Positions 9,389 to 20,837 of a stretch of DNA of 64,000 bases are shown piece by piece (the stretch's first letter is position 1; each line of letters opens with the position of its first letter). The notes beneath the pieces are model-generated. The model did no database searches and was not told the DNA's origin. It was given only the letters and a program-made list of their open reading frames with translations. Position numbers and translations under genes: made by a program. Source of the DNA: Trissonchulus latispiculum (taxonomy: Eukaryota; Nematoda; Enoplea; Enoplida; Ironidae); contig JASAND010012690.1 in the NCBI GenBank assembly GCA_030248195.1, positions 1 to 64,000 of the forward strand, given 5' to 3'.

Positions 9389-11990
9389 TTACAGTTCAGT
9401 ATGTCTTGGAATGGGCCCGAGTTCGTCCACAGGCCACATACATTCACAACCAGAGGAGACCTGTAAACTGTAGGGCTCCCATTTGTTCGAATGGGCTTTC
9501 CGACGACTGAAATGAAGGACACTGTAGGTTTCCACACAATGAAGTAGATCAAAGGCGCAGGTCTGAAACAACAAAAATTGTTTTGGTAGATATCAGAGTT
9601 TCACGTGAACACTAAAAGGATGAAATTAGCGTAATCAACTAGTCTCCGACTAGTCAACTACTGCTCGACATCTGAAATTTGGCAGTTTGATCCTGCCCTG
9701 AGCCTGAACACTCTTCTTTATTTATTTCAATCCTGATTTCAACCTGTCACGGTTTTAAGCTGCATCAATAGAGAAACGCTATTTAGCTGCTAGAAGAACA
9801 GAATCTTTAGCTGTTCGTAGCATCGATGCAATATTAAGAAGCTTGACTACAATCGGAAAGACCCGAAGCTTGTTCAAATGGCAAAATAATTTAATTATTT
9901 GTCCAAACTGTCATAATTTTGTCAAGCACTTCGACTTTGTTTCTGTCTGCTACAAATCTCTTGACGAGCAAATTTTGTATTTGGAGGATGAGAATCCCAA
10001 TTTTTTAAAATTTTCTTTTCTGTACCATCGAATTTATGTTGATATCAGCCGACAAAACTTTCATGATTGTACAGAGGAAACTGTGATCGATTAAAATCCG
10101 AAACTGTTGGTGGGTACCCATCTAGCAAATTTTTCAAATTTCAAAAGTGTTAATTCAAATGCATTAATTCTACCTTGTTGTAATTTTGTTTAACGTGAAA
10201 GACTACTTGTCCAAGTAAACCTGTTTGTTAGGATAAATTGTTTGCAAAGATGAATTTTACTGTTGGGGGGTTTGATTTGGGATTAAACTTTAATGCGTGA
10301 TCTGAGAGCAAAAAGTTGCACAGAAAAATTCAAAGACTACTCAGTTGTTTTGGTGACTTTTAAGAAAACGCAAATGCCACTATTAAAACGAGAAAATGTG
10401 CGACTTTTACGGATTTTATAAAAAACCCTAATGATGCCATTGGAAGCGAAGCTTTTCAATCCTGATTTTAGATCTGGTTTGATGACGACTCTTGGCAACC
10501 AAGTGTGGTCTGACTGGTCTGACAAATTTTTTTGGAAAAAAGTGTTTATACAAGAAGTATAGGAATTTTTCAAAATAAGTAACTAATGTACAGATATTGT
10601 ATTAAAGGACAGAATTACAATAAGTCTTTCCAAAACTGTTTTTGTAATCTAGTCAGTCTGGAAAAAAGAGAATGGGAGAAAATCTCAAGCTTTGCGAATT
10701 TGGCACTCTCTTGACGAAATTACTGGGTAGTACAGAAGAAGGTTTGGAGGTGACCAAATTCGGTCATACGGAAAAGATCTAGGGAACTGGTAAAAAAATG
10801 ATTGAAAACGATGTTGATACTAAACTCCTGTTTAAAATTTTGTTAAATTGCTTTCGCTTTATAAAGATTAACTCCAGAATTAGAACAAAAAAATTTGGAG
10901 AATTGAAATTTCGAATATTCCAGATTTTCGAGTTTTTCTGTTTCGGACGATTCTAAAGTCTACATCACTTCGTAAGAATAGTTTTTTATTTCGTCAGCCA
11001 ACGGTAGTACTTATCAGCGAAGCGTTTGGCTCTATATATGGTCTTCAGAAAAATTGAAGCTTTCTCTGTCGTCAACAGTCGTTGTTTGGTTAGCGAAATA
11101 AACAGGAAGCTTGCTGATGTTGGCATAAGCCGTGTAAAAAGTATGCTGAAAAGCAAACCGGCTGTTGTTTTCTCAAGCACTCTCAAACGATCAGACAGAT
11201 TCATGGCACCGGTGTTGGCTTAGCCTTGAAACTTTTATAAAAAACTGCTAATTTCAGTAAATATAATCATTAGTGTAGAGCTAGTCTCGAACAAAGACTG
11301 GAAGAGTGCGATCAAGAGTGCATAATTGCACTATGTATAAAAATATCATCTTATATAACTGTGTGCACTCTTGGTGCGATCCTTCGGAACACTGATAGCG
11401 ATTCTTTTGGACTAAACACCATTCGACGTATAATCCGCTAAGAGTATGTATGTAATAGGAATAGGAGACACCCTGGGTTTCTTTCCAGTTGCTCGACTCG
11501 GCAAACAAAGAGCAATACCTTTCCGACAGACCCAATTGCCATTACTGTTAAAGCTCCTGTCTACATGCGTTACAACCAAAACTACTAATTGGCGGCTCAC
11601 TTGAATATGCAGCTGTCCATATTTGGAGCTTTGTCGACACCTAACTTCCACATAAAACGGGGGATTGTACTCCTCAAAGCGTGTGTTCATATGCACAGTT
11701 CTAGTGTCTGTTTCACATAAGTGTTCATAGAGGCGACTTCGGGTGGGAATGGAGGCGGGACTAGGGACTTCTAGACTGGCCGGCGCCAAATTGTCCCGAC
11801 CTCGATGGTGGTGGTGGTGGTTGTGGTGATGAGCGGCTGACTCGTGACGACGCCGATGAGGCCTGGAGACTGAGGTACCCTGAGATGAACCCGTGGAACT
11901 GCGGCTGGTTCTGGAGAGAGGCTCCGTGGAGTTTCCCTCCGGGACTGGATAACTTTGGCAAACAGTCGTCAGAATTGAGACTAGTGTCAT
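9389..11990 (-). CDS. Secreted six-cysteine ligand, Trunk/PTTH-like
   Basis: Two minus-strand exons, 11990-11601 and 9562-9389, join in phase 0 through GTGAGC and a TTGTTGTTTCAG acceptor, giving 187 residues. A second strong acceptor (pyrimidine tract, CAG at 11997-11999) lies just before the ATG, so a 5' non-coding exon is likely. Residues 1-14 are hydrophobic and fit a signal peptide. Residues 25-85 are a Ser/Arg/His-rich, probably pro-domain region with a His run (54-62) and basic sites (RRR, RSR). The C-terminal half has six cysteines (92, 118, 132, 139, 169, 171) and the spacing of a cystine knot: Tyr-x-Pro-Pro-x-Tyr-x-Glu-Val-x-Cys, then a Cys-containing beta segment, then Trp...Gly-Cys-x-Cys near the end. 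That order resembles insect Trunk and prothoracicotropic hormone, ligands of the Torso receptor kinase. IL-17 or Spaetzle-type knots are alternatives. The assignment rests on pattern only. Confidence 0.6.
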
Positions 11991-12221
11991 TGTGACCTGA
12001 AAAAGAAAAAATATGTGTAAAATAATAACAGAAAAAGGTTATGTTACTGTTACTGTTATGTTATGTTATATGTTACTCAAAACTTGGTGTTTGTTTTCAA
12101 TATGTGATAGGCAAAGCTTGACGTTGTGTTTACCGTCGTGTTTAACTCTAAATCTCTGCGATTCTGTGAATACAATAGAGTAGTTTAACATTGTCCCTGT
12201 AAGTATCAAGACTAGCTAGGC

Positions 12222-12937
12222 GGATCTCTTTAACTTTATCCCCCCCCAGAACCCCAATTAAACTTTATCCCCCCCAGAATTAATACCTGTCTAAAAGCAC
12301 TATTTCAGTGTCACATTGTGTTTTATTGCATTATTTATTGTATGGCTTCATATTGGAGGCTGATGAATTAAAAAAATTTTAAATTTTAAAAAAAATTTTA
12401 ACATTTTAGATTTTAATTTGGTAAGGGGGGACCCAAGGGGAAACGAAAAATTTTTTGTCTTCGATTTTGCTGAAAAGATGTATATAGGGGTTTTCGGGGT
12501 CGTAGAACACGAATCTGAAGTCTGTTTTTCGATTCAGCTTTTCGTTAGCTCCGTATAAGCTAAAGATTTAAGCTTAAGATGTAAGCTAATACTGAGCTAA
12601 CTAAAAGCTGAATCGAAAAACGGACTTTAGATTCGTGTTCTACGACCCCGAAAACCCCTATATACATCTTTTCAGCAAAATCGAAGACAAAAAATTTTTC
12701 GGTTTCCCTTGGTCCCCCCTTAGAAATCGAAAAAATCGAATTTCGCGAAATCGAAAAATTTCGCGATATCTGAACTCAGCGTGGTCGAAAACATACCTAC
12801 ACCAAATTTTAGCTCATTTGGTCAAGTTTTAACGCCAAGTACACACTGTTTCCCTTTTACACAAATTTTGATTGCTGACCCCAATTTAACTTTATCCCCC
12901 CCAAACTAGTTGGGGGGGGATAAAGTTAAAGAGATCC
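12222..12937. mobile_element. Inverted-repeat element with C7/G8 hairpin end, 8-bp target duplication
   Basis: The ends read GGATCTCTTTAACTTTATCC at 12222 and the complement ending at 12937, flanked by exact AGCTAGGC (12214-12221 and 12938-12945). The right end forms a strong hairpin: AACTTTATCCCCCCC, loop, then the complement to 12926. The left end instead repeats the ACTTTATCCCCCC motif twice. An 8-bp duplication suggests hAT-type integration. A second copy with its own duplication lies at 63091-63649. Both copies carry the same nested foldback, so the composite was mobilised as a unit. It encodes no protein. Confidence 0.82.
12424..12721. repeat. Long foldback (about 135-bp arms) nested in the element
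   Basis: The left arm (about 12424-12560: AAGGGGGGACC, TTGTCTTCGATTTTGCTGA, GGGGTTTTCGGGGTCGTAGA) is the near-perfect reverse complement of 12585-12721. The spacer includes AAGCTAAAGATTTAAGCTTA. Fragments of the same family occur at 4775-5065, 6430-8090, 53520-53715 and 63290-63440, mostly as single arms. Confidence 0.8.
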
Positions 12938-12945
12938 AGCTAGGC

Positions 12946-14430
12946 TACCCGCGGTAGTGTGGCGGAACAATACTTAGTAAATTATGCCTCCTACACGTCA
13001 TGTGGTCATGACACAATAATGTGGTCGTCAGCAGGCTACTCACCTTTGAGAATAATTTCATTATATGCGAAAGAGAGCTGTCATTTTCTTGATCGCTCAT
13101 TGCAATGTTAGCAATCAAAATTGTTCACAGTTCCAGCATACCCAGAAAGCAACTAACAGCAGTAAAGTAGCAATAATCTTGCTTTCCATTAAATTTAATA
13201 TCGCCTTTGATTATCATCAGAACAGACAACCTAAAAAAGTATTTCATTACTACCGTAAAACAAAAACTCGCTACTGTACCTAATTCCAGTTCTTATACAG
13301 CTCTTTCACAGTTTAAAGTAGTCTAGTCGCAATCGATGTGGCACAGAATTTCCGAATAAATTCTTTAAGAAATCACCGGTTTGTTTTCCAGCAGAGCAGG
13401 CGGTATGCCGAAAATCCATTATTAAATTGGCATGAACAGATTGTGATGAAAGGCTAATCTAAGTTTATGGTATGAATAAAATAATAAAATAAACGAGAAA
13501 TAGAAAAAAGAAAAATAAAAAGACAAGAAAGTTTCAAGTTTGCTTCGAGTGCTATGCAATTGTGAACTGCTTATTGATTAGTGAAAAATTTACATTTGGG
13601 TTCAGTATGAACCGTCTCATAAAATCTTTGACTCTGAAACGTTGACTTAGAATCAAAAATCCCGTAAACTTAAGTAAGCTGTTTCTGTAAAGTTTCTGTA
13701 ATCTCAGAAGCTCATTACACCAGCACTAGTCGTCAGGAGTGCCAACAATTTTTGTTTTGCCAATTTTGCCCAATTAACCAAAAGGTTACAACAATCCAGG
13801 GCAAACGCATTAAAGTTGGATTGTCTATGGTCGAAAATGTTGGAAAACTCAATCCGCTGGCAGACTAGAATCATGTCCCAAAAGTGAGCTTAACCTAATC
13901 CTCGTAAGTGTGGATCAGCTATTTAGCAATCGTTTGACATTGCATACATAATGGCCGACAATTTTCTAGATCTTTCAAGATTGCAAGAAATATAGAAATT
14001 AGTACTACGCTTACACAGAATCAAGGCACTAATAGGACTGTTGTCTTCTTCAAATAAATTATTAGGACCAACATGACACTAAAAGAAACGCACAACCTAT
14101 CACATTTTAGCGGAAAATTTTAAAAAAATGTGATCTAGAACAATTAGCCTGCAGTTACGTCGAAATGAAAGTCGACAGAAAAACTTGACTCAGTAAACCC
14201 CTGGTTTTTTCCGAATTGACTGGATCCTGTTTTAAATTAACCCTAAATATCTTGCAAGTAGGGTGCTATTATAAAACCTGATGCATACCACAAGCAATGT
14301 CGGTATAAAGGAATGGAGCTAAAATTTCGAAATTCTGAAAACTATAGCGTCTACTATGTACATTTTGACTGACGGTTTTAAGGAAGTTTATTTGATATGT
14401 AGTAAGGACGTTGCTAACCAAGATGACTAA
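12946..14430. other. Intergenic, nothing recognised
   Basis: AT-rich sequence with short open frames of no recognisable content and no supported repeat. Confidence 0.5.
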
Positions 14431-14520
14431 GGAAAGATAGGCATGCCTAATATGGAAGTTTGGATGATGGCTAGGTGGTGTAGTGGTTGCACGTCTGACT
14501 GCAGATCAGATGGACGGTTC
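14430..14520 (+). repeat. tRNA-like (SINE-type) sequence, interrupted
   Basis: A Pol III A-box-like TGGTGTAGTGG (14476-14486) is followed by a 5-bp stem TCTGA/TCAGA with a 7-base loop CTGCAGA, the layout of a tRNA anticodon arm; the loop would read GCA (Cys). The B-box side is broken at GGTTC by the transposon starting at 14521. About 45 bases upstream (GGAAAGATAGGCATGCCTAATATGG) match the flank of a similar sequence at 47555-47660. That shared flank argues for a dispersed repeat rather than a tRNA gene. Confidence 0.5.
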
Positions 14521-15189
14521 AGAATAGTTGGCTCCGGGTCCGGGTTTCGGTCCAAGAACAATAATAACTACCAAAATTTAGATATACTTAAGGATTTGAA
14601 AACATTAATTGTTGGCTATCTATTGGATAGTCCATATTAAACATTTGAAAGTCTTTGTGGTTTCAGTCCAAAAATTTCGGCTATATTTTTGCACAAATGT
14701 TTTTGCAAAACTGCATTTCTCTATATTTGGGCAATTAACTCTGTTCAGAATGAAGATGAATGCAATTCCAAACACGTAATATAACGAACGTTTCGCTTCT
14801 GTTTTTATCAATATTAGTTAAATTTAAAAAAGAAAGTGAAAGACAGAGGGTGAAAGCGGAATTCCCAAGTCGGTCTCAATCGCCGAAAACGGTATCTGTC
14901 CGATACTCCAATTCTGCAGACTTATTATTACACGAATTATTATATAACATTGTAAAACTAAAAAATTTAATCTGGGCTTTACTCGTTAAGTATAGTTTGT
15001 ATATATAGAAATACTTTAATATTTAAGTAGTAGTTCAACAGTGAAATTAAAAAATCGTTTCATTTATCGTTGATGTGCACCTATTTTGCATTAAGGTACT
15101 CGGATCTGGGTCTGGTTGGACAGGTCCGGGTCTGGCAAGCGCATCCGGGTCCGGGACGGGTCCGAAGATTTGGACCCGGAGCCAACTCT
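14521..15189. mobile_element. hAT-type non-autonomous transposon with GGGTCCG arrays
   Basis: The ends are AGAATAGTTGGCTCCGGGTC at 14521 and the complement of AGAGTTGGCTCCGGGTCC ending at 15189. The flanks GACGGTTC (14513-14520) and GACGGTTG (15190-15197) agree at 7 of 8 positions. The right end has a GGGTCCG-rich array (15105-15180); the left array is short. It has no transposase and belongs to the same family as the element at 24705-25464. Confidence 0.68.
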
Positions 15190-15197
15190 GACGGTTG

Positions 15198-18100
15198 CTC
15201 CGTACCCAGTCAGACGAATTATTTATTGCCAGAATTCAGTTGGAGCAGAGCCATTTTTCAGGCTGACAGAGAGTTTTTCTGTGTCCATAAAAATTTAGAA
15301 AGTTAAAATAGATTTCTCGTATGTATTTAATCTACAACTACTAAAACTTACTACAGGCAACCCCTGCTAAGTTTCAACAAAATTGTTAAATCAATTAAAA
15401 CTTCAGAAATTTTCGTGGTCAGACAAAATTCGTTCATTATAAATGCTATGCTATGGTATAAAGCTATGCTGAAGGAAAAAGATAAAGCCGTTAAAGGTAT
15501 AAAAGGTGGAAACCAATTTATATTAAACAGGACCAGTTGCTTTAGGTGTTACAGGTTTCAGCAAATGCTTTCCACTATGTATATACATGTACAAATTCAA
15601 AAGGACGCTTTGGAAAAATCGACGTTCAACATTTTACATAGCCAGACATCCCAAAAGAAAGGTGGTTAGAAATTTATAATCCAAGTGAAGTCGATCTAGC
15701 TAGTTATATTTACAAGCCTGATCATTTTTGAACAACAAATTTGCAGACTGTTGGGAAAGCAAAAGTCATTAAGTTCAGTTGACATTCTTTCGGGTATTAA
15801 TCACAATAAATAAGTAAAGCATGCGAACAGTGGAAATTTTTAAAAATCGTATTTCTTTTATTTTCAATTTGTTGAAGATGTTGAAACTGTTGAATTACAC
15901 CGTTCAGTACTACAAAAAATTGAAATCAAGCTTGGTGAAGATTATCCTGCTTTTTACTTAATTTGTCATCTGCTTCAGCTTTATGGTGACTTGATCTGCC
16001 ACGACCTCGTTATAGTTAGTGTTCGGTTATATAATGAGCTGATGTGTAAAGGCTTGTTATGGAAAGGTTATGGAAAATCAGTCTTGACTCATCATCGATC
16101 GTGTGCAGCGGCGCTGATGTTCTTCTGGTTGCATTAATTTTTTACTATTGCTATTATGAATTAATCAATTATTAATCAATTATTAATCAATCTATTGCTT
16201 GTTATTAATTAAGTTGAGGACATGATCTGCACGACTAAGGCTGCATAGGTTGAATACGCAAAAATTCCCCACAAATTGATAATTAGTGAATTATCCCTCC
16301 GCAAAAAAATTTAAAACTTGATTGAAACGGAGGTACGCTCGCTCACTTGTATGTTTCACGCGATGAACCTCAATACGGCGAGACTACTCATGAAACGTTT
16401 TCAGTACCAATATAAAAACAAATGAGTGAGTGGAATCTGGATTCGACCATGCAAGGACTAGTATGTGCAGAGGTCCCTTAAAGCACAAGCCCCTTTCAAA
16501 CTTTTCTAGCAATATGTTCCCCTGGAAAGGAACCTACAGGATGAAAAAATGCATTTCGTGAAAGCACTTTTTATGTAACGGAACGTAATACAAAAGATGA
16601 TGAATTTTGGAAGTGGAAAGATTGGATGGTTAGAAAAGCACCTACCACTAGTAAATGTTGTTAGTTACCATGTAGGGATTTCCTGGAACTAAGGCTATCA
16701 GGAACTGTAGCAAAAATAAGTGAAGAAGCAAGATGAGGTTCTGAGATAAGACAATTTTCCTAATTTGAAGCTTAATGAGCAAATTAAAAGCGTTCGTTTT
16801 TAATCGCTCTCGGCTCTTGACCGAAAACAAATAGGCACTAGGGAAGGTTTCCGAGTTTATCTTTCGTTTATCCCAATCTGAGATCGAAAGATTGTCTGGG
16901 AACATGGACTCCCCTCCGACTCCTTTTTTGCCCAATATTTCTTCAGATTTTAAAAGACACTAGTCTCTTTAGACACTACTGGTCTTTCTCTTGTCCAATT
17001 TGCACGGTTTTAGCGGCTTTGGCTGAGGCTGAGGCTGTATCTATTTGGAGTATACTGTCATGCTGCTATCCCTGTTCCTTGTGCGGAGAGCGACTTATAG
17101 CATAGGACTTGCTATAACTTAGTAATGGGCGTCAGACTAAAATAACAGCTAACCGTTTCTGCTTCAGCTAACAAAACATGAAAAGTGATTCTGGACTATA
17201 TTAAGCTGTGACAGAAATAAACACAAATTTAATTAATGTAGTGCTCATTACTATTGTGCACAGTCGAGCAGAAACGCAGAAAGAAACCCTTTCAATAGAA
17301 TAAAAGTGATGAATAAAAAGTCAAACTTTAAGGACATTAATAATAATACAGTGAAATTGAATTTGTTACACTGTTTACTTCGATGGAATTCTTGGCATGA
17401 GACAAAACAAGCAAACAAATTTTTGCAAAGCCCGGACAAGACAAACCGGCAGCGAAGGGGAAACGAAATTTTAGTCAAACTTTTAATCAGCAGCAGAATA
17501 AGCTATCTAGCACAAACGCTACAAATTGTGCAATGCATGTTGTGGTTATACAAACTTGTGCCTGTGTGTGTATGCAGAATGTGTAAATCAAAATAGCAAA
17601 GTAGTGCTAAAATCAGCGACCGCTAACGCTGCAAAGTTTGCACAGCGAAAACTGGTAAAAGAATGCGCCGTCTTAGATTCGCCAAGACAGCCCCCAGTGC
17701 AATGTTTGCAACAAGTAGTCATTTCGCTCGCATTCTCCCAACAATCTCGCACAATTGCACACTGCCATATCAATTGCGTGCAGATTGCTTAGACAAACGA
17801 CGCACTACTGTACACGCACAACTGTAATCACTTTAAAATTCCAAACTACTGGGTTTATTAATTTGATAGTATCTATGCACGTACACTTCGCATGTTCACA
17901 GTAGACTTTGAAACTTTTCGCGGATTAGTTTTAAAACAATACAAAAACGTGTTTACGATCTACACGACTCTGCTGCAAAGTACCGTTACATCGTTTTTGT
18001 GCGAAAAGACACACCAAAAAACTGCTAATTACTGTCAGTCTGTGCAGAGTAAAGAACAGACCGTAAAATTCCTGGCGTGAATTATCGTCGGCCTAATTCT

Positions 18101-18534
18101 GATAATTATTATTAAAGTGAAGTCAAAGTTAATAAATGTAATTTTTAACCGGTACTGAAAACTTGTACAGTTTGTCAACGTCAGCTACTGGGCTGATCTG
18201 CGTTCACTGTACTCCCCAGAGTCGTAGTAGTTTTTTTGAGCAGACAGAAGCAAATTTACAGACAGGTGTAGGAAAAGGTGTGGGGTAGAAAATTGATTTA
18301 CTTCAGTATATACTGTTAAACTTCAGTACTGTTCTGTCTGCAGAAACCGTCACTGATATTGCTTTTTTGCAATGCTATGGAATGCTATGCTATGCCATGC
18401 AACGCACTGCTTTTTTCATTGATGCAGAAATTGGTCTCGTGAAAAAATCAAAATTATACAACTGACTTAAGACTTTACGCAATGATTAATATGGATTTGA
18501 GTATATGGTTTAGTAACCGGGGCTGACACAATAC
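15198..18534. other. Intergenic, nothing recognised
   Basis: No coding exon can be supported. Short open frames occur at 15415-15669, 17306-17596 and 17526-17792, but they lack domains, splice support or codon bias. Confidence 0.5.
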
Positions 18535-18912
18535 ATGAAAGATATGTTCGAGATATCTAAACCCTCCAAAGTCAAACTTGTCCGACCAAACCCAATGAGA
18601 ATTCAACACAGTCGTCAGAACAATGCACTAGCCAGCCCCAGATGCGCTACAAAATTTCCAGAACCAACAAACGTACCGCATTCAACATCTGGCATTGCCA
18701 GTGCCCCAGATCCAATCCGCGCGTCTAAGGAGGCGCTCGCAGCTACACCAGCTGCTGCCAGTAACCGAGATCTCAGAGGCACACAATCCGGAACCCACCA
18801 CAACTCCACCTGTTACAAAATCAGAGTGAAGACGAAGGCATTCAACATGGGGTTGAGAAGGGAACTAGAACACACCAAAACACATAAAAGTACGAATCGA
18901 CAAAATAAGTAA
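18535..18912 (+). CDS. Unrecognised open frame of 125 codons
   Basis: This ATG-to-stop frame is richer in Pro, Ala, Ser and Thr than the surrounding random frames, with a basic C-terminus. No domain, signal peptide or membrane segment is visible. It ends about 100 bp before the hAT-type element at 19009. It could be an exon, a decayed element fragment or chance. Confidence 0.2.
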   Translation: MKDMFEISKPSKVKLVRPNPMRIQHSRQNNALASPRCATKFPEPTNVPHSTSGIASAPDPIRASKEALAATPAAASNRDLRGTQSGTHHNSTCYKIRVKTKAFNMGLRRELEHTKTHKSTNRQNK

Positions 18913-19548
18913 ATTTTAATTCGTTTAATCCGGGAGCGTATTCATCAATAATAATCATCAATATTCATAATTTTGATTAAAGTTTAAGATAAACCGTTTA
19001 GTCCACATTAGAGATGAGGATTTTGGCTCGCGGCTCGGCTCGGCTCGCGAGCCGAGTCGAGCCGAGCCGGTAACAATTTCTCCCGAGCCGAGCCGAGCCG
19101 AGCCGAGCCGAGCCGAGCCGGAGAACTGAAACTCCGAGCCGAGCCGAGCCGAGCCGAGCCGAGCCGAGCCAACCCTATCGAAAAATTTTAAGTTCATTAT
19201 AATTACTTCCGAATTTGTTCAAACAAAATAGCCAACAAATTCAATGAATTCTGTTTTCCGTTTTCAACTTTGTCGTCTAATTTTCCAGTTTTCCTTGTGT
19301 TTATTCCTACTCTCCTTCCACGCCAACTTAGTTTAAACGTTAGGCTGTGCTTGAAGTCAACTTTGTATATATGGTGTAGTTAGAAAAACATTTTGACTTA
19401 ATTATTTCAACTTGTCATAATTAGTATCATCAAAAATATTACAATTAAAATTTGCGTTGTCTTACTACTGTGGCTTTGGGTTTTTGTAGTAATTTAACAA
19501 ATAGCAGATAAGGTGTAAAACTGTTTATATATAAAACTGATTATATAC

Positions 19549-19710
19549 TGTTGTGTTGAGAGACGACCGTACTCAATGGTGTTTACTGCAAGACTGAACT
19601 GCATCTGAGTACATTTCAAATTACCTAACTACACATCAGCATATAGTAACGATTCCTAGCTTAGAACATAACATGCAATCACTAGCATGCGATCATATCA
19701 CTATACAACA
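19549..19710 (-). repeat. 3' LTR of the compact element
   Basis: 162 bp, TGTTG...CAACA. It differs from the partner at 20676-20837 by only a few bases by eye (for example AGACGACC versus AGCCGACC). Confidence 0.88.
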
Positions 19711-19777
19711 TTTCCCTTTTACACAAAAAGAGTAGAGACCCCAAGGTTTCACAAAGTTTTGGTTGGTTTACCAAAGT

Positions 19778-20703
19778 TTACAAAACAATTTTATCTTCAT
19801 TATCGTCACTGACGTCCACTTCGACTGTGACGGTGTGGATGTTTTTCCCACTCCGCTTTCTTCCCGACCGGCACACGTTAGAGAAATGTCCCTTTCTCCC
19901 ACACGAAAAACAGGTTTGGCCGTTAGCTCTGCAGTGCTTGCTCCGCGATGCATGATTGCCGGATCCACAGGCGCTACACTTCTGACAATCTCCTGAGGAC
20001 TCAGATTCTTCACTTGACGCAGACTTAGATTGAGGAGACTCATGACGGTCATGGAATCCATGGCGTCGTCGTGAACGCTTGCTCGAGGACTGTTGGCGGA
20101 TGTGGCTCATGGTGGCGGACTTGTGCTGAGCTAGCTCTTTTGCTTCTGAGATGGCTTTCTCAATCTGCATAGCTATTTGAACGGCCCTTGCAACGGTTAG
20201 ATTTGACTCCATGAGCAGTCTTTCTCTGATTCTTGGTTGATTGATGCCTTCAACGATCTGGTCTCGGAGCATGTCATCTTGGGTTGGCCCAAAATCACAT
20301 AAGACAACCAGCGCACGTAGGTCGCTCTAGACTCACCAGGATTCTGTTTTCTCTGCCGGAACGTGTGTCGAGCAGCGACAGGATTCTGCTTCGGAGAAAA
20401 CTGGGCTTCTAGCTGTCGTTGCACTTCTTCATACGTCACATTGTTGGCTTCAAACTGCAGAGTGTGGTAAATGCGCTGAGCTTCTGTACCCAAACAGTGA
20501 ATCAGCAAGGCAATCTTTCGCTTGTCAGGCACTTCGTCTAGTCCCGATGCGGTCAGAAACATGTCGAAGGATTGTTTCCACTGCCGCCATGGGATTGGAG
20601 GGTCTCCAGGAGTTTCCAAAAAAGAAGGTGGCTGTCGCAGGGAATTCATAGTGATGTCGACCAACTCGTCGCCAATGTTGTGTTGAGAGCCGACCGTACT
20701 CAA
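19778..20703 (-). pseudogene. gag: Gag (capsid plus double zinc knuckle), frameshifted
   Basis: The N-terminal frame (20703-20197) has Ty3/Gypsy capsid features: a Trp-x-x-Trp region, a helix-rich stretch with RKIALLIHCLG, and an ARHTF-RQRKQ-PGES-TYV block. Reading then passes to another frame (20272-19778) around 20290-20320, where the conserved capsid C-terminus DDMLRDQIVEGI resumes. The shift probably reflects a small deletion. The second part holds two zinc knuckles, CX2CX4HX6C (residues 99-114 of that frame) and CX2CX4HX4C (121-134), preceded by a Ser/Arg-rich linker. No protease follows. As it stands no full-length Gag would be made. Confidence 0.8.
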
Positions 20704-20837
20704 TGGTGTTTACTGCAACACTGAACTGCATCTGAGTACATTTCAAATTACCTAACTACACATCAGCATATAGTAACGATTCCTAGCTTAGAACATAACA
20801 TGCAATCACTAGCATGCGATCATATCACTGTACAACA
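20676..20837 (-). repeat. 5' LTR of the compact element
   Basis: 162 bp direct-repeat partner of 19549-19710. The longest gag frame starts at an ATG inside this LTR (20703), so the LTR supplies the first residues of the open frame unless translation starts at the internal Met further on. Confidence 0.85.

Larger units (their letters stand above)
19549..20837 (-). mobile_element. Compact gag-only LTR retroelement
   Basis: Two 162-bp direct repeats (19549-19710 and 20676-20837) begin TGTTG and end CAACA, and are flanked by exact TATAC duplications (19544-19548 and 20838-20842). On the minus strand the internal 965 bp begins TTGGCGACGAGTTGG, a plausible primer-binding site of the TTGGCGACGAG type. 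It ends AAAAGGGAAA directly before the 3' LTR, a good polypurine tract. The only coding capacity is a frameshifted gag. Protease, RT and integrase are absent, so it must have been moved by enzymes of another Ty3/Gypsy element, like plant TR-GAG elements. Confidence 0.88.

Noticed and set aside
9843..10094. Extra exon in the ligand gene intron
   Set aside because: It is on the opposite strand, has no splice signals and has no recognised domain.
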